This document shows positions 17,078 to 27,518 of a stretch of 64,000 nt of DNA, piece by piece. The stretch comes from Pseudoxanthomonas sp. PXM01. Lineage in GTDB: Bacteria; Pseudomonadota; Gammaproteobacteria; Xanthomonadales; Xanthomonadaceae. How positions within the stretch are numbered: the first letter of the stretch is position 1; each line of letters starts with the position of its first letter. The notes under the pieces are model-generated. The model searched no databases. It was not told the origin of the DNA and saw only the letters and a program-made list of their open reading frames with translations. The position numbers and the translations under genes are program-made. The stretch lies in NCBI RefSeq assembly GCF_014851815.1, contig NZ_JACVAJ010000001.1:1488001-1552000 (forward strand), given 5' to 3'.

Positions 17078-17162
17078 GGGGTGCTCCGTATCGCTGTCAG
17101 GGGTCGGGTAGGGAAAGATAGTTTAGCGGAGGAACGCAAAGGTGAAGGCATGCCGTCCCAGG

Positions 17163-18284
<1,122 letters not shown>

Positions 18285-18348
18285 GGCGGCTTCCGGGACG
18301 GACAAAGAAGCGCATTATCCCAGAACGCACCAGCGCGGTGCGCCGACG

Positions 18349-18864
18349 CTACAGCCCGTAGTAGGCCTCGTTGATGCAGTCCACGGTACCCGCCTCCAGC
18401 ACATCGAAGCGGCCATCGGGCAGCTGCAGGCGGCCGGCCCAGGCGATGTCCTTCAGCCATTCGGTCGAGGTGTCGTGCTGGCGCACGATCGCGGCCACCC
18501 GTGGGTCGTCGCGTCCGTTCACGCGGCAGGTGCCGAACTGCAGGTAGTAGCCCGCGCGGTCGGTCGGGTAAGGCAGCGCATCGGTGATGCGCCATTGCGC
18601 ACGGGCGCCATCACGGCCGGCCAGCTGGCCGGCGACCACGAAACGCGGCACGGGTTCGCCCTCCGTATCGCGTGCCGGCGTGGCCAGCACGCCGATCGAG
18701 TAGTCGCAGACATGCGCCGGATCTGCGGAGTCGGACACACAACTGCCGCCCAGCTCATCGAGGCCGGCGGGATACGGCGGCATCACCTTGCCGACCAGAT
18801 CCGTCGTGGCCACCGACAACGGCGCCAGCATCGACATCGTCCACGCCAGCACCGTCGTGCCCAC
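18349..18864 (-). CDS. Secreted protein of unknown function
   Basis: 171 residues with a short hydrophobic N-terminus (TTVLAWTMSMLAPLSVATTD) that probably acts as a signal peptide. Four cysteines (CVSD, HVCDYS, GTCRVN, VDCINE) suggest disulfides in the periplasm. The ATG directly follows the nfeD stop codon, so it is the third gene of the qmcA-nfeD operon. No domain recognised. Confidence 0.65.
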   Translation of the reverse strand: MGTTVLAWTMSMLAPLSVATTDLVGKVMPPYPAGLDELGGSCVSDSADPAHVCDYSIGVLATPARDTEGEPVPRFVVAGQLAGRDGARAQWRITDALPYPTDRAGYYLQFGTCRVNGRDDPRVAAIVRQHDTSTEWLKDIAWAGRLQLPDGRFDVLEAGTVDCINEAYYGL

Positions 18865-19296
18865 CTACGCCTCCTGCACCTTCAGGGTCATGCCGTTCAC
18901 CGCGATCACCCGTACCCGCGTACCCAGCGGCAGGTCGACGCCTTCCACCGTCCAGAACGCATCGTCGATCTTGACCCGGCCGCGCCCCCCTTCGATGGGC
19001 TGGTCGAGCACGGCCACCGTGCCGACCAGTTGTTCTGCACGGCGATTGAGCAGCGGCTTGTCGCTCTGGCGGCCCTTGCCGCGGAACCACTTGCGGTAGA
19101 CCGCCACCGAGATAATCGCGAGCACGGAGAACAGCACGATCTGCGCCAGCCAGCCCAGTCCCGGTGCGGCCAGCACCACCACGGCCATCGCCACGGCGGC
19201 AAAGCCGAACCACAGCATGAAAGCGCCCGGCGCCATCGCCTCGGCGGCGAACAGCACCAGCGCCGCGATCGCCCAGAACGCGAACTTGAAACTCAT
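18865..19296 (-). CDS. NfeD-family membrane protein
   Basis: 143 residues: two or three membrane helices (residues 5-63) and a C-terminal soluble OB-fold of the NfeD type (GTVAVLDQPIEGGRGRVKID then GVDLPLGTRVRVIAVNGMTLKV). NfeD proteins pair with SPFH proteins, and here the start lies one base after the qmcA-like stop. The pair is thought to organise membrane microdomains; a precise activity is not established. Confidence 0.9.
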   Translation of the reverse strand: MSFKFAFWAIAALVLFAAEAMAPGAFMLWFGFAAVAMAVVVLAAPGLGWLAQIVLFSVLAIISVAVYRKWFRGKGRQSDKPLLNRRAEQLVGTVAVLDQPIEGGRGRVKIDDAFWTVEGVDLPLGTRVRVIAVNGMTLKVQEA

Positions 19297-19297
19297 G

Positions 19298-20263
<966 letters not shown>

Positions 20264-20396
20264 GCTGACCCCTCCCCGTGATGAGGGTCCGATTATAGGC
20301 ACGGGCCGACGGCGGCCGACGGGAACTTCACCGGCACTGCGACGGTATTGCCTTCGGCTGCATCCCTATCTTCAAACGCCCGACGAATCTCTGCGC

Positions 20397-20960
20397 TTGA
20401 GCCGATCGCAATTCGCCATCGATGTCCCCGACAGCCTGGTCGCCCGTGCGCGCGGCGGCTGCCGGGAGGCGTTCGAGCAGATCTACCGGCGCTTCGAACG
20501 TCCGGTGTTCACGCTGGCGCTGCGCATCTGCGGCGACCGCGAGGAGGCCGGCGACGTGCTGCAGGACACCATGCTGAAACTCTTCCACCACCTGCCCGAC
20601 TACCGCGCCGACTGCCCGTTCTGGGGCTGGCTGCGCCAGATCGCGGTCAACGAGGCGCTGCTGCGGCTGCGAAGGCAGAGACGGCTGGTGAGCGAAATCA
20701 CGGTGGACGAGGACGACCTGCCGGAAGACCGCGGCCTGCCACCCTGGGCCGCCGCCGATGCCGCCCTGCTGCAACGCGCACTCGACGGACTGCCGTCCGC
20801 CACCCGCAGCGTCCTGTGGCTGTATCACGCCGAGGGCTACACCCACGACGAGATCGCCGCGCTGATGCACCGCACGCCCAGCTTCTCCAAGTCGCAGCTT
20901 TCCCGCGGCACCCGCCGGTTGCGGGCGCTGCTGCAGATCGAGGAACCCGCCCATGCCTGA
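20397..20960 (+). CDS. ECF-type RNA polymerase sigma factor
   Basis: 187 residues from a TTG start. Region 2 includes FEQIYRRFERPVFTLALRIC, EEAGDVLQDTMLKLFHHLPD and FWGWLRQIAVNEALLRLRRQ; region 4 includes LLQRALDGLPSATRSVLWLY then EGYTHDEIAALMHRTPSFSK. No ATG or GTG lies between the upstream stop-free DNA and region 2 in a sensible place, so TTG 20397 (LSRSQFAIDVPDS) is the best start; the frame itself is open upstream because it runs over antisense qmcA. It overlaps the next gene by 8 bp, an arrangement typical of sigma/anti-sigma pairs. Confidence 0.88.
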   Translation: MSRSQFAIDVPDSLVARARGGCREAFEQIYRRFERPVFTLALRICGDREEAGDVLQDTMLKLFHHLPDYRADCPFWGWLRQIAVNEALLRLRRQRRLVSEITVDEDDLPEDRGLPPWAAADAALLQRALDGLPSATRSVLWLYHAEGYTHDEIAALMHRTPSFSKSQLSRGTRRLRALLQIEEPAHA

Positions 20961-21663
20961 TTCCCTTGTCCGCGATGAGGTGCCGCGCGACTGGCGCGAC
21001 GCGTTCGGCGCCCTGCCGCTGGAAGCGCCGCCTGAAGGCAGCTGGCAGCGTCTCGCCGCGACTTTGCCGCCCGCTCATGCCTCTGCCCGCCGCGCCCGCT
21101 GGCGGCGTCCTGCGCTGGCGCTGGCAGCGACCGCCTTCTTCGCTGCCGTGATCCCGCTGATGCACTGGCGGGCCGTGCAGACCACCCCGCCGCCGCTGCA
21201 ACGCGCCGTCCCCGTGACGACGATCGCGACGCCCGCACCCGCAGACGCGCCCGTGCAGACGGCGATCGATGCGATGCCTGCCGCTGCCGCCGTGCGTGAG
21301 GATGCCGCGCCGCCGACGGTCGCACGGGCACCGGCTGCGGCCCGTTCCACCGCGCGGGCCGTGCGCGACCCGGCACCCGCACGACTCGATGCGCTGTACA
21401 CCGAATCCGCGCGACTCGAAGCCGTCCTCGCCCACCTGCCCGACAGCGGTACGGGCAACGTCGCCGCGCTCGCCGTGAGCGCCGAGCTGCAGGACCAGGT
21501 CGCGCACATCGACCTGGCGCTCTCGCAACCGGCGCTGCCGGATATGGCCCGGACGGCGCTGTGGGAACAGCGCGTCGACACCTTGCGCCAGCTCACCGGT
21601 GTGGAAGCCACCCAGCGCTGGCAGGTCGCACTGAACGACGACGCCGATACCGCCATCTACTGA
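20953..21663 (+). CDS. Putative anti-sigma factor, single-pass membrane protein
   Basis: 236 residues. A ~50-residue cytoplasmic part (DWRDAFGALPLEAPPEGSWQ) is followed by one membrane helix (PALALAATAFFAAVIPLMHW) and a periplasmic Ala/Pro-rich part with a helical end (LDALYTESARLEAVLAHLPD). It overlaps the sigma gene by 8 bp. Topology and position suggest an anti-sigma factor, but no ZAS-type HxxxCxxC motif is visible, so this is an inference. Confidence 0.65.
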   Translation: MPDSLVRDEVPRDWRDAFGALPLEAPPEGSWQRLAATLPPAHASARRARWRRPALALAATAFFAAVIPLMHWRAVQTTPPPLQRAVPVTTIATPAPADAPVQTAIDAMPAAAAVREDAAPPTVARAPAAARSTARAVRDPAPARLDALYTESARLEAVLAHLPDSGTGNVAALAVSAELQDQVAHIDLALSQPALPDMARTALWEQRVDTLRQLTGVEATQRWQVALNDDADTAIY

Positions 21664-21691
21664 TCCCGAACACGCAACGAGGAGATTCCCG

Positions 21692-22873
21692 ATGCTCAAA
21701 TCCCTTTCCCGTCCGCTGCTGGTCCTCGCGCTGGTTGCGCCCGTGCCGGTCCTGGCGCAGCAGAACGAGGCGGCCGCGAAGAAAGCACTCGACGACGCAC
21801 GCGCCGACCTGCAACGCGCCGCCAAGCGCGTGGCCGAACTGTCGCGGAACGCCGGCGGGCTTCCGACGCCAGCCGACATCGACCACCTCATCGTGAGCCG
21901 CCCGCGGCTGGGTGTCCTGCTGTCCGGCGACGACGCGGCCGGGGTGCGCATCACCGGTGTGACGCCGGAGAGCGGCGCAGCCAAGGCCGGGTTGAAGGCG
22001 GGCGACCGCCTGGTGCGCGTGGCCGGCGAGCCGGTCCGCGGCGAGACCGGCGAGGCGCGCGTGGCGCACGCCCGCCAACTGCTGGCCGACCTGCAGGTCG
22101 ATACAGCCGTGCGGGTTACCTACCAGCGCGACGGCAAGGCGCACGACGCCAACGTCACACCCACACAGGTGTCGCCGCGCATCGCCTTCAGCGCCACCGG
22201 CCCCCGCAGCGTCTTCATCCGCAGCAGCGAAGGCGGCATGCCGCAGCTCGACGGCGTACCGGTGCCGCTGGACGAGATCACCCACGTCATCTCTCCCGAG
22301 GTGCAACGCGAACTCCGACAGCTCGGCAAGCTGGGCGAATGCAAGGACGGTGATTGCCGACTGCCGGCGCTGGCCGAAGCCTTCCGCTGGAGCAACCTCA
22401 ACCTGGCGACCGTCGATGCCACGCTGGGCCACTACTTCGGCACCGATGCGGGCGTGCTGGTCCTGTCGGTCGGCGATGAACTCGCGGGACTTCAGGCGGG
22501 CGATGTGATCCGCAAGGTGGATGGCACACCGGTCACGACGCCACGCGACGTCACGCAGGCGCTGCGCGGCAAGGCGGAAGACGCCAAGGTCGCGGTCGAG
22601 TACTTGCGGGACCGCCAAGTGCGGACCGACAGCGTCACGGTGCCGAAGGCGGCAGCATTCCGGTTTCCCGCGACGTCGCGGGTGACGGTCAGGCCGCGCC
22701 CCGCGGTCGCCGCCAGCCAGGCGCCGACCATCGTGGAGCGGCGGCGCGTGATGATCATCGACCAGGACGGCAAGGTGCAGACGTTCGAAGACGACGGCAC
22801 CGGTGGATCGTTGCCGCCCGTACCGCCTGCCCCGCCCGCGCCACCGGCCGGCAAGGGAAGCGCCCTGCTCTGA
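21692..22873 (+). CDS. Exported protein with two PDZ domains
   Basis: 393 residues. Signal peptide SRPLLVLALVAPVPVLAQQ; a helical segment (26-60); a first PDZ domain near 70-155 (RLGVLLSGDDAAGVRITGVT, AAKAGLKAGDRLVRVAGEPV); a second near 245-320 (GVLVLSVGDELAGLQAGDVI, RKVDGTPVTTPRDVTQAL); and a Pro-rich tail. No protease triad is present, so it is not a DegP/HtrA enzyme; it may sense or scaffold unfolded periplasmic proteins. It is third in the sigma operon, 28 bp after the anti-sigma gene, and is followed by a strong terminator. An envelope-stress role is an inference. Confidence 0.8.
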   Translation: MLKSLSRPLLVLALVAPVPVLAQQNEAAAKKALDDARADLQRAAKRVAELSRNAGGLPTPADIDHLIVSRPRLGVLLSGDDAAGVRITGVTPESGAAKAGLKAGDRLVRVAGEPVRGETGEARVAHARQLLADLQVDTAVRVTYQRDGKAHDANVTPTQVSPRIAFSATGPRSVFIRSSEGGMPQLDGVPVPLDEITHVISPEVQRELRQLGKLGECKDGDCRLPALAEAFRWSNLNLATVDATLGHYFGTDAGVLVLSVGDELAGLQAGDVIRKVDGTPVTTPRDVTQALRGKAEDAKVAVEYLRDRQVRTDSVTVPKAAAFRFPATSRVTVRPRPAVAASQAPTIVERRRVMIIDQDGKVQTFEDDGTGGSLPPVPPAPPAPPAGKGSALL

Positions 22874-22910
22874 CGCCTATTACTAGAAGAGAAACCGTGT
22901 GAATCCCCTG

Positions 22911-22936
22911 CCCCCGCCTCCGCGGGGGTCTTTTTT
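22911..22936 (+). terminator. Rho-independent terminator of sigma/PDZ operon
   Basis: CCCCCGC (22911-22917) and GCGGGGG (22922-22928) form a 7-bp stem with a CTCC loop, followed by TC and six T residues (22931-22936). It closes the plus-strand operon 38 nt after the PDZ gene stop. Confidence 0.92.
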
Positions 22937-22973
22937 AAAAAAAGTTGGCACATCCCTGTGCCGGAGAGATGGT

Positions 22974-23939
22974 TCAGCGGGACGTGCGCGTAGCGGCGGG
23001 CGCCGCCGGCTCGGACGGTGCGGTCTCCACCCAGTCCGTGAACACCTTCGCGATGTCGGCATCAGCGACCGGCTTGCCTTCCTGCACGTCGCCCGCCTGG
23101 GTGAACAGCGGGATGATCATCGCCATGCCGTCGACCTTGGTCTTCAGTCGCACGCCCGGCGCCTTCGACAGGAAGCCGCCCCAGTGCCCACGCACCTTGG
23201 CCCAGTAGCCGGCGGTGGCCTGCCAGTAGTCGCGCGCGGGCGTGAAGTCGACCTCGGTGGTCTTGAGGTAGTCGTTGAAGCCGAACTCGCGCGCCAGTTC
23301 CACCTGCGTGCCGTCGGGCTTGCGCAGCACCTTGGTGTTGAACTGCTCGTGGGTCCAGCCATTCGGCGTCAGCGTGTGCCGATTGACCACCGACAGCGCG
23401 TTGTAGTCGCTGCGCCGGGTGTACTCGCGACGCGGCAGCGGCCGCCAGCTCAGGTCGCTGGTCCAGGTGGCCACGCCATTGGTGTAGTCCCAGCGGCCGG
23501 TGCCGCAGTAGCGCGGTGCGTCGCTGACTTCGTAGACGCACTGGGTCCAGGCACCGCGCGTGGTGTCGGCGGGGATCGCCCGTACATGCCAGGTCTGGTC
23601 GGCGGTGAATTCGAAGCGCGTCGGCGCTTCGTAGAACCAGTCCTGCCGCCAGTGCTTGGTCACGTGGCCGCTCTTCGCGTCCACCAGGATGTGCTGCAGC
23701 ACGATGCGCGTGGGGGTGTCCTCGACGACGATGACCGTCTCGTCGCCGCCGCTGCGCATCGCTGCCTGCCGTTCGTAACCCGGCTGCAGCAGGACGGTTT
23801 CGTCGAACGCGAAATCGACGGTGTAGTCGCCCTGCATCGCCAGGATAGACTGGCGATCGCGGACAGGATCCGCCGCCAGGGCGGATGCGGACAGGGACAG
23901 GAGGAGGGTGGACAGCGCGATGGCGACCGGCTTCTTCAT
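22974..23939 (-). CDS. DUF6607 exported protein of the haem locus
   Basis: 321 residues with signal peptide MKKPVAIALSTLLLSLSASA followed by L and a second Ala. The mature protein is rich in Trp/Tyr and contains TKHWRQDWFYEAPTRFEF, APRYCGTGRWDYTNG and RDYWQATAGYWAKVRGHWGG, features of the family now called DUF6607. It is the last gene of the hemP, receptor and haem-protein run, 13 bp after the preceding stop. Consistent linkage to haem-uptake genes implies a periplasmic role in haem acquisition, but its biochemistry is unknown. Confidence 0.75.
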   Translation of the reverse strand: MKKPVAIALSTLLLSLSASALAADPVRDRQSILAMQGDYTVDFAFDETVLLQPGYERQAAMRSGGDETVIVVEDTPTRIVLQHILVDAKSGHVTKHWRQDWFYEAPTRFEFTADQTWHVRAIPADTTRGAWTQCVYEVSDAPRYCGTGRWDYTNGVATWTSDLSWRPLPRREYTRRSDYNALSVVNRHTLTPNGWTHEQFNTKVLRKPDGTQVELAREFGFNDYLKTTEVDFTPARDYWQATAGYWAKVRGHWGGFLSKAPGVRLKTKVDGMAMIIPLFTQAGDVQEGKPVADADIAKVFTDWVETAPSEPAAPAATRTSR

Positions 23940-23952
23940 GGTGGCTCTCTCT

Positions 23953-24579
23953 TTACTTGAGTCTGATCAGCGGCACGACGTTGTCGTCCGCCTCGTTGTT
24001 CTGTTCCAGGCGGGCGGCGGCAAGCAGCGACGCATGCTCGCAGCAGCAGTCGTGCAACCCGCTTTCCAGTTCGGCCCCCTCCGCCTGGGCAATGCGCTGG
24101 GCGGTGGCGACACCGAGCGGCGACATCAGCGACAGGCTGGCCGCGAGCACCGGCAACGATGCCGGCCGCGGCACCGCGTGCAACTGCAGGGCGCATGCGC
24201 GCCACTGGCCGCCGAGCAGACGCCCGGCGAGCCGCTGCCACAGACGATCGGCGAGGCCGGCGACTTCGCCATCGACACCTGTGGGCAGCGAGGCGACCAA
24301 GCGATCCCAGGCAACGAAGTCGCTGTCCGGCAACAGGCACAGGCGCCAGCAGCAGCGCCCCTGCGCGTCGAAGAACAGCAAGCGCTCGTCCAGCCCGTCG
24401 CTGTCCACCCCGGTGTGGGCTTCCACCCGTACCGCCTGCTGCCAGCCAGCCAGTTCGCTGCCCTGCTGCGTGCGATAGAGGCACAGCACCGGCCCCAGTG
24501 CCGCCAACTGGGTGGCGGCGGGGAACGCATCCATGGATGCGCCGGTGATCGTGCCTGGTAGCGCGCGCAGCGTCGCCAT
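23953..24579 (-). CDS. Haem-handling cytoplasmic protein (HmuS/HutX-like)
   Basis: 208 residues, no signal peptide. A strand-rich N-terminal half (ALGPVLCLYRTQQGSELAGW, ERLLFFDAQGRCCWRLCLLP) then VAWDRLVASLP resembles one half of the HmuS/ChuS haem-trafficking fold, and the C-terminal part carries a Cys cluster (LHDCCCEHASLL). Co-transcription with a haem receptor supports a role in haem transfer or release in the cytoplasm. Homology is weak, so this is partly contextual. It starts 4 nt after the receptor stop. Confidence 0.6.
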   Translation of the reverse strand: MATLRALPGTITGASMDAFPAATQLAALGPVLCLYRTQQGSELAGWQQAVRVEAHTGVDSDGLDERLLFFDAQGRCCWRLCLLPDSDFVAWDRLVASLPTGVDGEVAGLADRLWQRLAGRLLGGQWRACALQLHAVPRPASLPVLAASLSLMSPLGVATAQRIAQAEGAELESGLHDCCCEHASLLAAARLEQNNEADDNVVPLIRLK

Positions 24580-24583
24580 GGCG

Positions 24584-26833
24584 CTACCAGTTCACCGACA
24601 GGCTGGCCGAGAGCGTGCGACCGGGCCGGGTGTAACGGTCGAGCACCAAGCTGGTCGCTGCGATGCCGTTGACGTCTGCCCAGTCGGTGTACCGCTTGTC
24701 GGTCAGGTTGAGCAGGCCGAGATTGACCTTCGCGCCGGGCGCGAACTCCCAGTGCGCGAACAGGTCCAGGGCACCGTAGCCCGCGGGACGGTACTGGCTG
24801 GCCGAGGCGGTGCGCTTCTGGCGCTGCGCGAACGCGCCCGCCAGTTCCACGCCCCAGCCATCGCTGTCGTAGGCGATACCGAGCGATCCACGCAGCGGGT
24901 CGACCGAGTTCAACGGTACGTCGTCGGTCTTGTCATCGCCGCGCGACCAGGCTGCCGCACCCCGCAACGACCAGCCTTCCATCGCGTCGGACAGCGCACC
25001 GAGGTCGACGCCAGCCTTCAGCTCGACGCCGTAGATGCGCGCATCCGCCACGTTGCGTGACTGGAAGATCATCGGCATCTGGCCGGGCGGGCTCACCAGC
25101 ACCTGCGACTCGATGAAGTCGCGGTAGTCGTTGTAGTAGCCGGTCAGGCCGGCGTACACCGCCTCTCCGCCGAAGCGCAGCCCCAGCTCGAAACCATTGC
25201 TGGTCTCGGACTTCAGGTCCGGGTTGGCGATCACCATGTAGCCGCTCTGCAGGTTGATGAAACCGGCATTGACGTCGCCGTAGGGTGGCGCGCGGAAACC
25301 GCGCGCATAGTTGCCGAACAGCGACCACCGGTCGTTGAAGCGCCAGATGGCGCCGAACTTCGGCGAGATGCTGTTCTCGCTCATGTCCTCGAAGGTCACG
25401 CCGGGGTTGTCGCCGGCGTAGATGGCGTCCACGGTGGAATCGATCGCGTAGTGATCCACGCGCAGGGCGGGCACCAGGGTCAGGCGACCGTCCGCCAAGG
25501 TCATTTCGTCCTGGACGTAGAGACCGGCTTTGGTCGTTTTCGAAATCGGGAAATCGCGCACCGGGAACGCGTCCTGCCCGACGACGTTGCTGACCACGCC
25601 GGTCGCGATGTTGGTCGAGGTGCCGTCGCGCTTCTCCTTGGTATCGCTCACCGTGGCGTCGATACCGTAGGTCAGTGCGTGCTCCACCGATCCTGTCGTG
25701 AATCCCTTGTGGAATGCCGCCTGGAGACCGTAAACGCGCTGGTCGAAGTTGTGCTCCATCTGCCGGCGGCTGTTGTTGCTGCGCAGCTCATCGGTGCGTT
25801 GCGTCGATTCGCTGTCCTGGCGATACAGCTTCCACGACAGTGCATCGGCGAAGCCGGCCTGCAGCGCATCGATCTCGTGCTCGAACGACACCCGTGCGCG
25901 CGTCTGGTGGTCGCGACCCTTCATGTCGAGGATGCCGGTGGCGAACATGGAGGGCAGCGTACCGGCCGTGTAGGCCTCGATCCGGCTGTAGTCTTCGTTC
26001 GCATCCACCACCAGCCGGAAGCGCTGGTTGTCGTCCGGCGCATACACCAGCTTTCCGAGCAAGCTGCGGCCACTGCGCTCCTGCGGATTGGGTGCGGTCC
26101 TCAGATGGGTGCGCAGCACGGGATCGATATCGGTGCTGGCGTTGTCGCCCTGGTTGTCGGTCTCCTGGCCCTGTCGCTGGCCGTAGGCCAGCAGGCCGCT
26201 CCAGCGCTGCCCACCCAGGGCGAGCGTCGCGCCACCGAACAGGCCGTTCCAATCGCCTTCGTAACCCACCTTGAACCCGGCATAGGTGGTCTTCCCGTCG
26301 ACCAGATAGTCGGAAGGATCCTTGGTGACATAAGCCACCACGCCGCCGAGGGCATCGGAGCCGTACATCGAGCTGGCAGGTCCGCGCACCACTTCCACGC
26401 GCTTGAGCGTGTCCAGATCGACGAAGTTGCGGTTCGTATTGAGATAGCTGCCGAAACTGAAGCTGTCCGAGACGGCGATGCCGTCGGTCAGGATCAGCAC
26501 CCGGTTCGCCTCGAGGCCGCGGATGCGGATGCTCCCCAGCCCGCTGAACCGCCCCGCGCCCGACGTCACCGAGATGCCCGGCTCGTAACGGAACAGATCC
26601 TTCAGGTCGCGGACGATCAGGTCATCCATGCGCTCGCGCGTGATCACATCGACCGTGTTGGGTACGTCGGAGATCTCGCGCTCGGTACGGGTGGCGGTGA
26701 CCTGGATGCGCGCGAAATCGTAGGCCGCGGCGTCGGCGGATGAAGGTGTGGAGGGATCGGCGGGGGTTTCGGCGTTGGCATGGCCGGCAAGGGCCAGCCA
26801 CACGGCCGCGGTGAGCAGCGTGGGGCGGATCAT
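24584..26833 (-). CDS. TonB-dependent haem/haemoglobin receptor
   Basis: 749 residues. Signal peptide MIRPTLLTAAVWLALAGHAN; TonB box near IQVTATRTER; plug with RDLKDLFRYEPGISVTSGAG and IRIRGLEANRVLILTDGIAV; a 22-strand barrel ending in aromatic W (SASLSVNW). The haem-receptor FRAP box (FRAPPYGDV) and NPDL box (ANPDLKSE) are both present, but the loop between them has no histidine, unlike HemR/HmuR, so haem may be bound by tyrosines there. Transports haem across the outer membrane with TonB energy. ATG 26833 starts the signal peptide. Iron control is via the Fur box upstream of hemP. Confidence 0.92.
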   Translation of the reverse strand: MIRPTLLTAAVWLALAGHANAETPADPSTPSSADAAAYDFARIQVTATRTEREISDVPNTVDVITRERMDDLIVRDLKDLFRYEPGISVTSGAGRFSGLGSIRIRGLEANRVLILTDGIAVSDSFSFGSYLNTNRNFVDLDTLKRVEVVRGPASSMYGSDALGGVVAYVTKDPSDYLVDGKTTYAGFKVGYEGDWNGLFGGATLALGGQRWSGLLAYGQRQGQETDNQGDNASTDIDPVLRTHLRTAPNPQERSGRSLLGKLVYAPDDNQRFRLVVDANEDYSRIEAYTAGTLPSMFATGILDMKGRDHQTRARVSFEHEIDALQAGFADALSWKLYRQDSESTQRTDELRSNNSRRQMEHNFDQRVYGLQAAFHKGFTTGSVEHALTYGIDATVSDTKEKRDGTSTNIATGVVSNVVGQDAFPVRDFPISKTTKAGLYVQDEMTLADGRLTLVPALRVDHYAIDSTVDAIYAGDNPGVTFEDMSENSISPKFGAIWRFNDRWSLFGNYARGFRAPPYGDVNAGFINLQSGYMVIANPDLKSETSNGFELGLRFGGEAVYAGLTGYYNDYRDFIESQVLVSPPGQMPMIFQSRNVADARIYGVELKAGVDLGALSDAMEGWSLRGAAAWSRGDDKTDDVPLNSVDPLRGSLGIAYDSDGWGVELAGAFAQRQKRTASASQYRPAGYGALDLFAHWEFAPGAKVNLGLLNLTDKRYTDWADVNGIAATSLVLDRYTRPGRTLSASLSVNW

Positions 26834-26946
26834 GGCTACAGCTTTCCTGTGGCTTGGAGTTAACCCGGAAGGCTGGCGGCCGGAAGACCCTTGGCTGGCG
26901 CCCGGAGGAGGGAATGGTCGACCGCCGGTACCCGACACCGGCGGCG

Positions 26947-26970
26947 CGCCTCGCCGGAACCGGCGAGGCG
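26947..26970 (-). terminator. Hairpin between hemP and the haem receptor
   Basis: CGCCTCGCCGG (26947-26957) and CCGGCGAGGCG (26960-26970) form a perfect palindrome just after the hemP stop and 114 bp before the receptor start. It may attenuate read-through or stabilise the hemP message. No T-tract follows on the minus strand. Confidence 0.55.
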
Positions 26971-26975
26971 GCGTA

Positions 26976-27182
26976 TTACTTGGTAAGGATCAGCTTGTCG
27001 TTGCTGGTGTGGCGCAGGCGGTAGATGCGGTCGCCATGGCGGATCAGCACCTCGCGCTGCCCCTTGAGCAGCGTGTCGCTGTCGAGGGCGTCCTCGTCGC
27101 GCGCAGCGGGAGTCGGCAGGGAAAGGCGCTCGCGCAGCGTCGGCGTGTCGGCGAGGGGCAATGCAGTGACGTTCGAGATCAT
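26976..27182 (-). CDS. hemP: Hemin-uptake protein HemP
   Basis: 68 residues from ATG 27182. The C-terminal half, LLKGQREVLIRHGDRIYRLR then HTSNDKLILTK, is the conserved HemP/HmuP domain (pfam10636). HemP proteins are small activators or accessory factors needed for expression of the haem receptor in several beta- and gammaproteobacteria. GGAG lies 8 nt before the ATG. First gene of the haem operon and directly downstream of the Fur box. Confidence 0.92.
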   Translation of the reverse strand: MISNVTALPLADTPTLRERLSLPTPAARDEDALDSDTLLKGQREVLIRHGDRIYRLRHTSNDKLILTK

Positions 27183-27213
27183 CGGAGGGCTCCACGTAAG
27201 GAACGCCATTGAT

Positions 27214-27232
27214 GATAATGATTCTTATTTGC
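27214..27232 (-). promoter_or_regulatory. Fur box upstream of hemP
   Basis: GATAATGATTCTTATTTGC at 27214-27232 matches 15 of 19 positions of the Fur consensus (GATAATGATAATCATTATC) when read on the minus strand. It lies 31 bp before the hemP ATG. Iron-replete repression of the whole haem operon is expected. Confidence 0.85.
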
Positions 27233-27319
27233 GAGTCAACACCCTACGTACTGCTTCCAGACGGCCGGTCAAATGAGAATGGCTCCACCGCCTCCCTGTT
27301 CATGTCCGTACAATGCGCG

Positions 27320-27442
27320 CACTTTCCTCCTCCGGGGAGTAGCCCACCCGTCCTGACGGGGTCCGCGCGTCAACACACTTGGTCGCCGACCATGGTGCGC
27401 GGGACGAAGCCATCCGCTTCGCCGGGCAAGACCGAAGGCAGG
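27320..27442 (+). promoter_or_regulatory. yybP-ykoY manganese riboswitch
   Basis: The aptamer signature is present in order: CUUUC at the 5' end, GGGGAGTAGC at 27334-27343, a CCCGTC/GACGGG hairpin, GTCAACACACTTGG at 27369-27382, GGTGCGCGGGACGAAGC, and GCAAGACCGAAGG at 27427-27439, whose GAAGG can pair with the initial CUUUC. A TACAAT -10-like box lies at 27309-27314. This class senses Mn2+ and switches on Mn exporters; the gene that follows is a UPF0016 exporter. The 27443-27518 stretch would be the expression platform, with G/C-rich alternative stems over the ribosome site. Confidence 0.85.
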
Positions 27443-27518
27443 CGTCGCGCTTACCCGGGCCGGGCAGTGCGTCGTTTGCCTTCGCGCTCGACGCGAATGC
27501 CTGGCCCCGGAGTTGTAG

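Noticed and set aside
18285-18348. Glycine riboswitch upstream of gcvT
   Set aside because: Only 64 bp are available and no aptamer consensus is present.
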